64,000 nt of DNA from Collinsella sp. (GCA_031295385.1 JAUMOL010000022.1:1-64000); one strand, 5' to 3'. Numbered from the stretch's first letter, positions 1 to 8,918 are shown. Numbers and translations are program-made. The notes: generated by a model from the letters alone, not told the origin.

Positions 1-1183
1 GGGCAGGGGCAGGCGCAGGGGCAGCACCAGTGGCGGCCGTGGGATTGAACCCCGCAGGAGCAGGCTTCTTCTCACCCGGGAGCACAAACGTCAGGACATC
101 GTCGGCATCCTCATCGGCCCACTCGCTGGCATGACGTGCCGCCCAATAGCCAACGGCGCGATACTTGAGCATCTTGCCAAACACAGTCAGGAACACCGTG
201 ACAAAGGCAATGATCATCAAGAACAGAATGAGCGTGATGCCGCCGCCCTCGATGATTGCCTCAAGACCCGTGGGGCGATAGTAATAGCTATACATACCAA
301 ACGTAGCAATGGCGCCGAAGATGGCGGTGAAGATCCACGTGATGATGTGCGACACGATGCCCGTCAAAAACTCGGGGAGAATCGATGCGCAGAACAACTT
401 GCCCAGGTTGGCCTTATAGGACTTCCAAACCTTCTCAAGCGAGAACGCGCTCTCCACGCGCCCGACGACGGCAAAGTGCATCACGGCAGCATCACCAAAC
501 ATCTTAAAGAAGATGCCCAGTAGCACCGACACGATCATGGCAAAGACGAGCAGGCCCATCGAGCCGAAGAGTGCGGCCTCGAGACCGCTCGAACCGGAGT
601 AATAGTACGAGCCGACGGCACCGATCACGACGCTCTCGATAGCCGAGAAGATCACGCCGATCACTGGGATAATGGCAACGAACTCGAGCACACCGGTAAT
701 GACGGACGAGAAGATACCCAGGCCAAACGAGGTCGAGCGCAGCAGCGGACGCTCCATGCCGTTATCATCCTTGAGCGACAGGTCACGACCCCACTCGATA
801 GCAAAGCCCGCGCCGCACACGCTTGCCACGTACGCGAGCAAAAAGCCAATGGCCGCCGCGATGCCACCGATAACGGGGATAAACAGCACCAGCACCGAGA
901 CAACACAGATCAGCGCCGGCAAAAAGGCGATCTGGCATACGCGAACCAAGGCACCGGGAACCTTGAGCATGTCGTTGAAGGCCTGAGCCATGCAGCCCTT
1001 GGGCACGTTCATAGCCGGCTGGGGCGCAACGAACGGCTGCGGCTGCGGTTGGGCAAACGGCTGACCCTGCGGCTGAGGCTGTCCCTGGGGAGCGGGGCCA
1101 GCGGCACCGGCATTAGGAGCACCGCACACGCCGCAGAACTTGTCGTTATCGCCCATGGGGGCGCCACACTGCGAACAGAACAT
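1..1183 (-). CDS. Zinc-ribbon polytopic membrane protein (C-terminus cut by window edge)
   Basis: The protein begins with a double-cysteine zinc ribbon (Cys3, Cys6, Cys17, Cys20), followed by a Pro/Gln-rich linker of about 40 residues and then about six hydrophobic segments interrupted by short loops. The visible end is Ala/Pro-rich and runs out of the window, so at least 394 codons are present without a stop. The ATG at 1183 is chosen because GAAGGG lies 9 bases upstream; an ATG three codons earlier touches that site. Zinc ribbon plus linker plus a multi-pass domain is common in uncharacterised Gram-positive membrane proteins. No enzymatic motif is visible and no function is assigned. Confidence 0.8.
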   Translation of the reverse strand, partial: MFCSQCGAPMGDNDKFCGVCGAPNAGAAGPAPQGQPQPQGQPFAQPQPQPFVAPQPAMNVPKGCMAQAFNDMLKVPGALVRVCQIAFLPALICVVSVLVLFIPVIGGIAAAIGFLLAYVASVCGAGFAIEWGRDLSLKDDNGMERPLLRSTSFGLGIFSSVITGVLEFVAIIPVIGVIFSAIESVVIGAVGSYYYSGSSGLEAALFGSMGLLVFAMIVSVLLGIFFKMFGDAAVMHFAVVGRVESAFSLEKVWKSYKANLGKLFCASILPEFLTGIVSHIITWIFTAIFGAIATFGMYSYYYRPTGLEAIIEGGGITLILFLMIIAFVTVFLTVFGKMLKYRAVGYWAARHASEWADEDADDVLTFVLPGEKKPAPAGFNPTAATGAAPAPAPA

Positions 1184-1332
1184 CGAAATCATCCCTTCGT
1201 ATCTAGAGCGAATCACCTGGATCGCAAACGATGTCTTTGGCATCATTATCGCCCAATGTGGGGACAAATACCGCAAGATGACCGATTTGCAACGTAGCCG
1301 GTTTGTTCAATGTTTCTAAGGGTACGACCGGG

Positions 1333-2355
1333 CTAGTTCGTGCCGCGGAAGCCCTTGCCGACGATTTCGGAGCTATCGACGATGGTGATGAAGGCGCCAG
1401 GGTCAATCTCGCGGGCATAGCGGCGCAGTTGCACTGCCTCGCGACGGCTCAGCACGCTCATGATCACCGTGACGCACTTGCCCGAGAAAGCGCCGTAGCC
1501 ACGGCTGATCGTTGCCGTGCGGTTGAGATGCTTGACGATAAACTCCTCGACTTTAAGGGGCTCGGAGCAAATGATCGTGCAGACCTTACGAAGGTGAATG
1601 CTCTCGATAGCCTTGTCGACCACAAGCGTCTTGGCAAACAGACCGAGCACGCAGTACAGACCGACGCGCGGGCCATACAGGAAAGCCGCGATGGTCACGA
1701 TGCCGATATCGACCAGCAACAGGGCACGGCCGATCTCGAGCGTCGTGCGGCGTTTGAGAATCATGGCAAGGATGTCGGTGCCGCCCGTCGAGGCGCCAAT
1801 GTCAAAGACAATGGCACTGCCCAGCGCCGGCAAGATGACGGCAAAACACAGGTCGAGCCACATATCGCCCGTCATCGAAACATCCGTCGGAATGAAGAGC
1901 TCAAACAGCGAGACGTAGGCCGAAAGCGCAAACGAGGCAAAGACACTCCAAAGGATTGCCTTGCGCTCCAAAAAGATAAAACCCAGGATGACCAGGACCG
2001 CGTTGATAATCCACATAAAGACGCCGACGGGCAGAGTCGGGAACAGCGTGGAAAGAATGACCGACACGCCCGAGGTGCCGCCGAAGGCAAAGTGATTGGG
2101 GGTTTTAAAGGCCACGATGGCAAAGGCCGTGAGGACCAGGCCCAGATTGAGCTCGGCAAAAAAGCGCGGAAAGCCTGGTTCCTGGCTGCGCTTGCGGCCG
2201 GCGCGCTCGCCACGTTCGATATCCTCGCGACCGACAACGCGCTCCATCGGCACCACCGGAGGACGATGCATCTCCTCGGCGGCACGCGACGCCGCCTCTG
2301 CCGCAGCGGCTTCAATCGCCCATGCCTTGCTTTCGGTCTCGTGTTCGTCGGCCAT
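1333..2355 (-). CDS. YitT family membrane protein (DUF161/DUF2179 type)
   Basis: The 340-aa protein has a charged cytoplasmic N-terminal extension of about 65 residues, then five to six membrane segments (roughly residues 70-230). A soluble C-terminal domain starting near IHLRKVCTIICSE has the DUF2179 pattern, including the RGYGAFSGK stretch. The membrane part carries the conserved GGTSGVSVIL and GASTGGTDILAMIL glycine-rich segments of YitT proteins. GAGGGG precedes the ATG by 8 bases. Family members are widespread in Firmicutes and Actinobacteria; a transport role is often assumed but not established. The long N-terminal extension is unusual for the family. Confidence 0.9.
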   Translation of the reverse strand: MADEHETESKAWAIEAAAAEAASRAAEEMHRPPVVPMERVVGREDIERGERAGRKRSQEPGFPRFFAELNLGLVLTAFAIVAFKTPNHFAFGGTSGVSVILSTLFPTLPVGVFMWIINAVLVILGFIFLERKAILWSVFASFALSAYVSLFELFIPTDVSMTGDMWLDLCFAVILPALGSAIVFDIGASTGGTDILAMILKRRTTLEIGRALLLVDIGIVTIAAFLYGPRVGLYCVLGLFAKTLVVDKAIESIHLRKVCTIICSEPLKVEEFIVKHLNRTATISRGYGAFSGKCVTVIMSVLSRREAVQLRRYAREIDPGAFITIVDSSEIVGKGFRGTN

Positions 2356-2470
2356 TACGGCAACCCCTCGTTAACAATTTGGAAACAATGCGCCCATTAG
2401 GGTAACGCGGAACGCGAAGATTGCAACCCTTAGTTAGACGAGCGGTATGACTAGATCGAGGCTATATAGA

Positions 2471-2510
2471 AAACGGTCGACCGCACTTTTGCTTGCGCGG
2501 TCGACCGTTT
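2471..2510 (-). terminator. Hairpin terminator downstream of asp23
   Basis: A perfect 14-bp stem (AAACGGTCGACCGC at 2471-2484, partner at 2497-2510) with a 12-base loop. On the minus strand it is followed by TTTCTATAT. It lies about 50 bases beyond the asp23 stop, so it probably ends the amaP-DUF2273-asp23 transcript. Confidence 0.65.
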
Positions 2511-2527
2511 GGCGTTTTCGCAGGTAA

Positions 2528-2562
2528 AACCTGTCAAAATAAACCTATCTTTTTTGGTAGGT
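2528..2562. repeat. REP-like hairpin, GGGACAGG family copy 1
   Basis: Degenerate copy: AACCTGTCAAAATAAACC, then CTATC in place of CTGTCCC, then TTTTTTGGTAGGTT. The right edge contains the asp23 stop codon. It has the same layout as the copies at 45281, 46493 and 51363. Confidence 0.7.
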
Positions 2563-3086
2563 TACTCGTGCTGGCTGGTGCGGTGCTCGTACTCCTCGGG
2601 GGTGATGACATCCTCGATGCGCAGGTTGACGCCTGCCACCTCAAGGCCGGTCATTGCGGCCAGACGTTCGGTGACGCGCGCCTTAACGTCGTCAAAGATC
2701 GCAGGCGCATAGGCGCCATACTCGATGATGACCGAGATGTTGACGACCACGCGGTTGTCGTCGGTGACCTCGACCGTCACGCCCTTGGTCAGGTTCTCGG
2801 CACCAAACTGTTCCTGCACAAAGTGCATAAGGTTACCCTTCATGCCCAGAACGTGCGGCACCTCGCGGGTGGCCATGGCGACGATCTTCTCGATCACGCC
2901 GTTGGAATAGGTCAGCGAGTCCTCGGACTCGTCCGCCTCCTCGTCCATCTCCTCGTTGTCCTCGTCCGCATCGGACTCGGCCTCGACGAGCGCCTTGTCC
3001 TCGAGCGTCACGTCCCCGGCATCGGCGATGGCCTCGTTCGCCTCGAGCTCGGTATCGGCCACATCGACCTTCGTGTTAAAAGCCAT
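2562..3086 (-). CDS. Asp23/Gls24 family envelope stress protein
   Basis: The first 55 residues of this 174-aa protein are extremely acidic and probably disordered. Residues 58-170 form the Asp23 domain (YSNGVIEKIVAMATREVPHV, then GVTVEV and a VNISVIIEYG strand). Asp23 proteins are abundant cytosolic proteins docked at the membrane through AmaP and induced by cell-wall or alkaline stress in staphylococci. AAGGAGG precedes the ATG. It is the last gene of amaP-DUF2273-asp23, so anchor and partner are encoded together. The acidic extension is longer than in the staphylococcal protein. Confidence 0.92.
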   Translation of the reverse strand: MAFNTKVDVADTELEANEAIADAGDVTLEDKALVEAESDADEDNEEMDEEADESEDSLTYSNGVIEKIVAMATREVPHVLGMKGNLMHFVQEQFGAENLTKGVTVEVTDDNRVVVNISVIIEYGAYAPAIFDDVKARVTERLAAMTGLEVAGVNLRIEDVITPEEYEHRTSQHE

Positions 3087-3130
3087 GGTTCCTCCTTATG
3101 CCTGCCGCGGATGCGACAGTCGAATACGTA

Positions 3131-3508
3131 TTAGCGGCCGCTAAACAGGCGCCCGAAGAAGTTGACGATACCGTTTTCGCCATCACGAATCTGGCCAATC
3201 ACGGCACCGATGAGCACAAAGAAGGCGATGACGAGCGTATCCCACAGGCCCAGTGTAAGCACCAGCACGGCGAGGATAAAGCCAGCGACGGCGCCGAGCG
3301 TGGTGTTGGGATGGCGTACGGCGTAGCTCCAGATGGCAGCACCCGTGCCCTTGATGAGACCCATGGCCTCGTCAAAGTCGTTGGCGGCGCTGTCGTGCTG
3401 CTCGCCGGCCTCGGGCTTGGTGGCGGTGAATTCGCCTGCCGGCGTAGCGTTCTGGTCGATCGTCAGGCGCGGCGTGCGGGCGGTCTTGTCTTGGTTGGTA
3501 TCACTCAC
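3131..3508 (-). CDS. DUF2273 small membrane protein
   Basis: A 125-aa protein: a polar N-terminal half of about 65 residues, then two adjacent membrane segments (AGFILAVLVLTLGLWDTLVIAF and following) ending in a short NFFGRLFSGR tail. This is the DUF2273 pattern, a family repeatedly found beside Asp23 and AmaP. I chose the GTG at 3508 because GGAGG lies 6-7 bases upstream and the start overlaps the amaP stop by eight bases, indicating translational coupling. Longer in-frame extensions run through amaP coding sequence and are unlikely. The role is inferred to be membrane association of the Asp23 complex. Confidence 0.85.
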   Translation of the reverse strand: MSDTNQDKTARTPRLTIDQNATPAGEFTATKPEAGEQHDSAANDFDEAMGLIKGTGAAIWSYAVRHPNTTLGAVAGFILAVLVLTLGLWDTLVIAFFVLIGAVIGQIRDGENGIVNFFGRLFSGR

Positions 3509-4046
3509 CGGAAACCTCCACGGTCTGGACGGTAGTCTTGAACGGCAAAAAACGGACGCGCGCGGTCGTGCCCGGCGTGCCGAGCATGGTGTCGCAGGCC
3601 TTCTCGATGCGCTGCTGCATCGAGGTGGCAAGGGAAGCGACGTCTCTATCATCGAGCGCGATGGCGTCGACCTTAAAACGGACGCGCGATTCGTCGGAGC
3701 CCTGCACGCGTGCCTCGACATGCTCGATCATCACACGGTCGTCGCGCTCTGCCGCAGCGCGAGCACACGAGGAGAGGGCCGCGAGCGTGACCTCGATATT
3801 GCGCTCCCCCGCCGGATGCACACAGGATGGCTCGCGACGAGCAAACATCAGGCGGAAGAAACCCACGAGCACGCCGAGCGCCACGACACCGCCGCACGCC
3901 GTAACAACGATGCGCGGCGCAGCATCGCGCATCAGCAGCATAAAGCGATAGGTGTATGGCCCCCAAAACTGGCAGACAAGCGTGCCCAGCGCCACGATGG
4001 CGGCGGCAAGATACACAATCGCTAGGGCTCGTTTGAGTACGCGCAC
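3501..4046 (-). CDS. amaP: Alkaline shock response membrane anchor protein AmaP
   Basis: A 181-aa protein with two N-terminal membrane helices (about residues 8-30 and 45-70) and a soluble C-terminal domain resembling an Asp23-like fold, as expected for AmaP. The GTG at 4046 (VRVLKRALAIVYL) is chosen because GAAGGGAG sits five bases upstream and the resulting length matches the family; upstream ATGs give an implausible N-terminus lying in terminator sequence. First gene of the three-gene envelope-stress operon. Confidence 0.82.
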   Translation of the reverse strand: MRVLKRALAIVYLAAAIVALGTLVCQFWGPYTYRFMLLMRDAAPRIVVTACGGVVALGVLVGFFRLMFARREPSCVHPAGERNIEVTLAALSSCARAAAERDDRVMIEHVEARVQGSDESRVRFKVDAIALDDRDVASLATSMQQRIEKACDTMLGTPGTTARVRFLPFKTTVQTVEVSGE

Positions 4047-4100
4047 GCGCGCTCCCTTCAGGTTTCGATCCACAGAATGCAAAACGATTCGCATCATTAT

Positions 4101-4142
4101 AAAAGAGCCGGGTCCGGTGCTGTACGCACGCGGATCCGGCTC
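4101..4142 (-). terminator. Terminator downstream of yebC
   Basis: On the minus strand GAGCCGGATCCG pairs with CGGACCCGGCTC around a 14-base loop, followed directly by TTTTATAAT. It lies about 70 bases past the yebC stop and upstream of amaP, separating the two units. Confidence 0.8.
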
Positions 4143-4211
4143 ATCTATTCCACGAGACTTGCATGCTCGCATCATTATGCCCAGATATGCACGGCTTAAC
4201 CCGCGCGGGCG

Positions 4212-5018
4212 CTACTCCTCCTCGAGGGCAGCGATGACCTCGTCGGTCATGTCCATGGTGCTGTAAACATCCTGGACGTCGTCGAGCTCCTCGAGACGGT
4301 CGATGAGGCGCTGAACCTTCTTGGCGTCGGCGCCGGAGACCTCGGTCGGGGTGGTCGGGACCATGGTGGTCTCGGAGCCCTTGACCTGGACGCCCTGCTC
4401 CTCGAGCGCCTTGGAAACAGCCATGACGTCATTGGCGGCGGTCCAGACGATCCACTCCTCGCCGGCGTCCTCGTAGTCCTCGCCGCCGGCCTCGGCGATG
4501 GCCATCATGAACTCATCCTCGTCACCGGCAGCACCGTTGGCGATCATGATCTCCTTCTTGGCGTTCTCGTCCAGGATCTCTTTGGCGACGACGATCTGGC
4601 CCTTGCGCTCAAACTGGAAGGCGACGGAGCCGGAGGTGCCCAGGTTGCCGCCAGCGTGGGAGAAGGCGGAACGGACATCGGCGGCGGTACGGTTGCGGTT
4701 ATCGGTCAGGCAGTCAACGTAGACGGCAACGCCGGCAGGACCATAGCCCTCGTACACGATGTTCTCGTAGACGGCGGCGTCGGCACCCGAACCGAAGGCC
4801 TTGTCGATAGCGGACTTGATCTTGTCCTTAGGCATAGACTGAGCCTTGGCCTTGGCAACAGCGGCAGCGAGGCTGGCGTTGTTCTCGGGCAGCGGGTCGC
4901 CGCCGAGACGGGCAGCAACGGTGATGTTGCGGCTCAGCTTGGAGAAGAGGGCGGAACGCTTGGCGTCCTGCGCACCCTTACGATGCTTGGTTGTGGCCCA
5001 CTTAGAGTGTCCGGACAT
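4212..5018 (-). CDS. yebC: YebC/PmpR (TACO1) family protein
   Basis: A 268-aa protein with the diagnostic start MSGHSKWATTKHRKGAQDAK, the KAFGSGADAAVYENIVYEGYGP segment and the NLGTSGSVAFQFERKG segment. It is slightly longer than the usual 240-250 residues because of an acidic insertion near residue 175 and a Glu-rich tail. Members were first described as DNA-binding regulators; more recent work links the family to translation of proline-rich stretches. GGAG lies six bases before the ATG. It is transcribed alone, with its own terminator. Confidence 0.95.
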   Translation of the reverse strand: MSGHSKWATTKHRKGAQDAKRSALFSKLSRNITVAARLGGDPLPENNASLAAAVAKAKAQSMPKDKIKSAIDKAFGSGADAAVYENIVYEGYGPAGVAVYVDCLTDNRNRTAADVRSAFSHAGGNLGTSGSVAFQFERKGQIVVAKEILDENAKKEIMIANGAAGDEDEFMMAIAEAGGEDYEDAGEEWIVWTAANDVMAVSKALEEQGVQVKGSETTMVPTTPTEVSGADAKKVQRLIDRLEELDDVQDVYSTMDMTDEVIAALEEE

Positions 5019-5150
5019 ACGTGTCTCCTATCGGTTTCGACCTAAAGCCCAGCGCAGATGCCGGGGCAATATAAACAAACGTCGTTATGATATACCTACT
5101 GGCCTGCGAGATAAACCCCAAAATGAAGGCGTCGTGATGATACAACCCCT

Positions 5151-5181
5151 TGGTGCAAAGTAACCTGTCCCCTTTGCACCA
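5151..5181. repeat. REP-like hairpin, GGGACAGG family copy 2
   Basis: A perfect 10-bp stem TGGTGCAAAG/CTTTGCACCA encloses TAACCTGTCCC. It lies 2 bases beyond the stop codon of the downstream minus-strand gene. The stem differs from copy 1 but still pairs. Confidence 0.8.
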
Positions 5182-5183
5182 CA

Positions 5184-7367
5184 TTAGGACCAGAGGAGGT
5201 CGCCGCGGGTGATGGTGGCGCCGATGGCAAAGGGCATGCAGACGATGACCGGATACAGGTAGCGCATGTAGGTCGAGCCGTTGCAGGGACCGATCAGGCA
5301 CACGGCGAGCACGCCCAGCAACGGCACCCAAATGGCCAGCCCGCGCCACGAATGACGACGTAACAGATAGACCACCACGGCGATCATGATCCACACATAG
5401 GTGGCCGAGCTCATGGTGAGCGAGATAAACGGGACGCGTTGTACTGCCACGCGATACAGGTTGCTCAGGTGGTCGCACCAGCGCACGACCTTGCTATCGA
5501 CCGGATGGAAGTCGAAGTACTTGAGATTATCGGGACGTGCCATAATCTCGGCACTGCGCGCCGTGCTGTAGACCCACGCATCGCGGGCACTCGGATAAAA
5601 GTAGCCGTAGTAGTTATTGATGAGCGCCGAGATATAGCACTCGGGATCCTTTTTGAACATCTGGGCCCACACCTCAAAATAGGCCTTGATGTCCTCCTGC
5701 GAGGCGCACTCGTTGAAGCAATTTTTGACAGCGTCCGACTTATTCGGGTTGTAACGGCGGCCCAGATTGTCGTACTTGAGTACCCGGTCGATCACGGCAC
5801 GCTCTTCATCGGTCACCAAGCCGTCGCAAGGAGCCTCCACGATGGTGCCGTCCTCCTTAACCGTGGGGTTGACGCCCGAGTTGAGGCCATCGTGCTTTTG
5901 GACGAAACGAGCCGTCTGCTGGAACGGAATCGAGAGGATTTCGCGCTTGGAACCAGGCGTGATGTCGTGCGCCGGCATAAAGACCTTAGTGAAGTACATA
6001 TTAGAGGCAAGGCAGAGTGCAAGCACCGCAAGAACTCCCACCCAGCGGAAACGCGGGATGGCGCCCGAAGGCGCAGCACCAGCCTGTTTGGCCGCACGAT
6101 GGACCACATGCGCGTCCCATGCGCAAAACGCCGCCGCGATTACGCATGCCGCCAGGGGAAACACCAGGCCGCCGTTGCGCAGAAACGTGGAACCCATGGC
6201 GCCCAGAGCGAGCAGCAGCCAGTCATGGCGTGCAAAGAGCACGGGCCTGGGATCGCCCGCACGCTCGGCATTGGCATAGCGATGGGGCAGGCCGCAGGCC
6301 ACGAGCTTCACGGTCTGAACCAACAGCACCAAAAACGCGTCGGCAAACAGCACATCTTTGGTAAGCAGGGCCGCGTAGTTGGAGAACATGGGCATAAACA
6401 CAAAGAACAGCAAGATCACACCGCGGACCGGCAGGCTCACGCCCAGCTTGCGCAGCGACGAGATGGAATAGGCCATGCAGGCGGCCGTAATGACAAACTG
6501 AGTGCAGGTGTAGATGGCAAGACCTGCATTGGCGCTGTTGAACAGTGAAAGCCCCAGCTGGACGCACGAACCGATGATAGCCGTGTGCACCACGGGGTGA
6601 TGTCCGTTGAGCAACACATTGGGATTGAGCAGACGCAGGTAGTCACTCGTGCCGTTGGGGTAGTTGAACCACTGGCGAATCTGCGCACCCGTATCTCCCA
6701 TAAAAAGGCCGGGCAGCGAAGCGATGAGCGTGGGCGCCCAGGCGATCATAAGCACCAGGAAGGGCCCGGCAAAGGGATGAACCGAGAGCGCGGCGTGAGC
6801 CACGCGCCATACGCGGCCAAAGTGCGCTTCGGAAAACGGAATGCGCCGAGAGCTCAGCCAATCTAGACACTCAAAGGCAAGGTAGAAGGCAACGACCGCC
6901 AAGAGCATCCAGCCCACACCGCCTATCCAGGCGCAGATGATGCGGGCCTTGTCGCCGAGCACGATCTCGGCCGAATCGGTGAGGTCGTAGCTGCGGCCAA
7001 ATACCATGCAGACGGCAAAGAACAGCGACGGAAGGACCACCGAGGGACGCCAGGCGTCGCCGCGGCCAAAGAATACGTAGCGAAACGGCAGCGTGAGCAG
7101 GCAGGCAAGTGCAAGCAGCATGACCGCGTCGGTATGGCCGGCAAACGAGAGGAGCACCTCGTAGCACACGTACAGCGCACCCGTCGCCTTGGGGTCAATC
7201 GCCAAGACTGCGTTGCTTGACACCGGGGCGGGATCGATGGAAAACGCCGTGGTCGCCAACAGCGCGAGCAAAAATGCGATGAGCGTCTGTTTGGCGGGGT
7301 AGCGCTTAAACCAGACGATGCGGGCAGCGTCGCGCGCAGCCGTTGTGGAGAGGTCGGAATCCTTCAC
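5184..7367 (-). CDS. Large polytopic membrane protein (DUF6020-like)
   Basis: The 727-aa protein has about 13 predicted membrane helices and a soluble extracytoplasmic segment at roughly residues 465-610. The region PTLIASLPGLFMGDTGAQIR followed by NPNVLLNGHHPVVHT resembles the acidic/His-rich loop of membrane glycosyltransferase-like families; DUF6020 is the family it recalls. No catalytic assignment is possible by eye. The annotated start is a GTG at 7367 with no clear ribosome-binding site, so the N-terminus is uncertain. It stands alone, flanked on both sides by REP-like hairpins. A role in surface polysaccharide assembly is a guess. Confidence 0.75.
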   Translation of the reverse strand: MKDSDLSTTAARDAARIVWFKRYPAKQTLIAFLLALLATTAFSIDPAPVSSNAVLAIDPKATGALYVCYEVLLSFAGHTDAVMLLALACLLTLPFRYVFFGRGDAWRPSVVLPSLFFAVCMVFGRSYDLTDSAEIVLGDKARIICAWIGGVGWMLLAVVAFYLAFECLDWLSSRRIPFSEAHFGRVWRVAHAALSVHPFAGPFLVLMIAWAPTLIASLPGLFMGDTGAQIRQWFNYPNGTSDYLRLLNPNVLLNGHHPVVHTAIIGSCVQLGLSLFNSANAGLAIYTCTQFVITAACMAYSISSLRKLGVSLPVRGVILLFFVFMPMFSNYAALLTKDVLFADAFLVLLVQTVKLVACGLPHRYANAERAGDPRPVLFARHDWLLLALGAMGSTFLRNGGLVFPLAACVIAAAFCAWDAHVVHRAAKQAGAAPSGAIPRFRWVGVLAVLALCLASNMYFTKVFMPAHDITPGSKREILSIPFQQTARFVQKHDGLNSGVNPTVKEDGTIVEAPCDGLVTDEERAVIDRVLKYDNLGRRYNPNKSDAVKNCFNECASQEDIKAYFEVWAQMFKKDPECYISALINNYYGYFYPSARDAWVYSTARSAEIMARPDNLKYFDFHPVDSKVVRWCDHLSNLYRVAVQRVPFISLTMSSATYVWIMIAVVVYLLRRHSWRGLAIWVPLLGVLAVCLIGPCNGSTYMRYLYPVIVCMPFAIGATITRGDLLWS

Positions 7368-7389
7368 AGTCCGAAAGCCTTTCTAGAAG

Positions 7390-7422
7390 CCTGCCAAAAA
7401 GGGACAGGTTTATTATGGCAGG
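7390..7422. repeat. REP-like hairpin, GGGACAGG family copy 3
   Basis: CCTGCCA pairs with TGGCAGG around AAAAGGGACAGGTTTATTA; the flank continues TTTTATCTGGGAAAA as in copy 12 at 54921. Located between the lgt 3' end and the start of the large membrane protein. Confidence 0.85.
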
Positions 7423-7466
7423 TTTTATCTGGGAAAACGTTACGGTTTTGTCATCGTTGTCCAGCG

Positions 7467-7510
7467 AACCACCACAAAGGCGCCTGTCCCCTTTTGGTGG
7501 TTTTGGTGGT
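7467..7510. repeat. REP-like hairpin, GGGACAGG family copy 4
   Basis: CCACCACAAAGG pairs with CCTTTTGGTGG around CGCCTGTCCC, with an extra GGTGG repeat. Its right edge reaches the first base of the lgt stop codon. It uses a different stem sequence from copy 3, only 45 bases away. Confidence 0.8.
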
Positions 7511-8331
7511 TAGGCGTCCAGGTAGATGCGCTGGGGGCGATTGCGGTGTCGGGCGAAGATGATGAGCACCAGACCGGCGATCACGAGCGGCAAACTCAGC
7601 AACTGGCCCATGGTGATGACACCGCCCAGCAGATAGCCCAGCTGGGCATCGGGCACGCGCACGAACTCAACGAGAAAGCGGACGATGCCGTACCCCATCA
7701 CGAACACGCCCATAAACGTGCCCTGGGGCAGCAGCGGCTTTTTGCGGCTGAGCACCTGCAGAATGCAAAAGAGCACGATGCCCTCAAGAAATGCCTCGTA
7801 GAGCTGGGAGGGATGACGCGGCATATCGCCCGCGGTGCCGCCAAAGACAACACCCCAGGGCAAATCGGTCGGCTTGCCCCACAGCTCGCCGTTGACAAAA
7901 TTGGCACAACGGCCCAGGCACAGGGCCAGCGGGGCGCCGATCACGGCAAGGTCTGCCAAAGTCCATGCGTCGAGCTTATACATGCGGCACACGATGATGC
8001 CGCCGATAATGCCGCCCACCAAGCCGCCATGGAAGCTCATGCCGCCCTCGTTGGTGGCAAAGATCTCGAGCGGGTGCGCCCAGTAGTAGCCATCGCCGTA
8101 AAAGACGACGTAGAACAGGCGCGCACCGATAATGAGGCCAAAGACCACGCCGACCACGACGCTCGTCAGGTCATCAATCGTGATGTTAAAGCCCCAACGA
8201 CGCTGCGTGCGGTACATAACGACCGCCGTAAGCAGAGCGCCGACCACGTAGGCCAGGCCGTACCAGTAGATGGTGATGGGGCCCGCCGAGATCGCGACGG
8301 GATCAAGCATATGGTAGAAGTCGTTGAGCAT
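7510..8331 (-). CDS. lgt: Prolipoprotein diacylglyceryl transferase
   Basis: Transfers diacylglycerol from phosphatidylglycerol to the lipobox cysteine of prolipoproteins in the cytoplasmic membrane. The 273-aa protein has seven hydrophobic segments, the family signature GRCANFVNGELWGKPTDLPWG near residue 140, an upstream SFHGGLVGG motif containing the conserved His, and RHPSQLYEAFLEG. The ATG at 8331 is preceded by GGAGG; the longer reading frame has no such site. A client is encoded nearby: the lipoprotein at 35457 with an LAGC lipobox. Confidence 0.96.
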   Translation of the reverse strand: MLNDFYHMLDPVAISAGPITIYWYGLAYVVGALLTAVVMYRTQRRWGFNITIDDLTSVVVGVVFGLIIGARLFYVVFYGDGYYWAHPLEIFATNEGGMSFHGGLVGGIIGGIIVCRMYKLDAWTLADLAVIGAPLALCLGRCANFVNGELWGKPTDLPWGVVFGGTAGDMPRHPSQLYEAFLEGIVLFCILQVLSRKKPLLPQGTFMGVFVMGYGIVRFLVEFVRVPDAQLGYLLGGVITMGQLLSLPLVIAGLVLIIFARHRNRPQRIYLDA

Positions 8332-8440
8332 GTCGACCCTCCTACTCCCTACATACAAATGCGGCCGCGGGCCTTGCGCTCGCAGCCGCATATTTGGACG
8401 TAACGTCTATGCGGAGTATGCCGTCCGCAGCCTTCGCATC

Positions 8441-8719
8441 TTAGAACGGCGCGTACTCGTCGTACAGGTCGTCGGCCTCACCGGAAGCATTGACCTGCTC
8501 GACGCGGGTAACGCCGGGCACATGCTCCTTCAGGATGCGCTCGATGCCCATGGAAAGGGTCAGCGAGCTCATGGGGCAGCCGGCGCAGGATCCCTGCAGT
8601 TCCAGCTTGACGACGCCCTCGTCGTCGACGCCCACATACTCCATATCGCCGCCGTCGGCCTGCAGGTTGGGGCGAATCTCTTCAAGAACCTTCTTAAGCA
8701 GCTCTTCGTTAACAGCCAC
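8441..8719 (-). CDS. NifU-like Fe-S cluster scaffold (C-terminal domain type)
   Basis: A 92-aa stand-alone NifU C-terminal domain with the cluster-ligating CxxC at Cys45-Cys48 (GSCAGCPMSS) and the ADGGD motif at residues 21-25. Such proteins assemble and transfer 4Fe-4S clusters in the cytoplasm. The GTG start has AAGGAG five bases upstream. It is separated from lgt and the dCMP deaminase by about 110-170 bases and no sufBCD or iscS gene is in view. Confidence 0.92.
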   Translation of the reverse strand: MAVNEELLKKVLEEIRPNLQADGGDMEYVGVDDEGVVKLELQGSCAGCPMSSLTLSMGIERILKEHVPGVTRVEQVNASGEADDLYDEYAPF

Positions 8720-8829
8720 AGGGGCTCCTTTCTCACAATAACGCGGGCACGCCCGCGGACAGAAGCTATGTTACTACAGCCATGTACCCGCTCGCGAGCC
8801 GTCCATGCGCGCAGACGCTACTTTCACGA

Positions 8830-8863
8830 GCAGTCAATTTGGGACGTGGCTTTTTTAGCTGCC
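8830..8863. repeat. 34-bp repeat containing TTTGGGACGTGGC, copy A
   Basis: Begins GCAGTCAATTTGGGACGTGG and ends CTTTTTTAGCTGCC, so it has short GCAG/CTGC ends. An inverted copy, about 31 of 34 positions identical, lies at 10484-10518. The pair brackets the dCMP deaminase and coaX genes. Confidence 0.8.
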
Positions 8864-8890
8864 TTTTGTTGCCAGCTAGCGTTGCCACGC

Positions 8891-8918
8891 GCTACCGCCG
8901 AGCCTGTCCCCCGGTACC
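8891..8918. repeat. REP-like hairpin, GGGACAGG family copy 5, inside a coding 3' end
   Basis: GGTACCG and CGGTAGC flank GGGGACAGGCT on the minus strand. This hairpin encodes the last residues (GTGGQARR) and the stop codon of the dCMP deaminase. Confidence 0.6.

Noticed and set aside
43..56. GGGATTGAACCCC, resembling the T-arm of a minus-strand tRNA
   Set aside because: It lies in the open frame of the zinc-ribbon membrane protein (codons for FNPT) and no acceptor or anticodon arm can be drawn.
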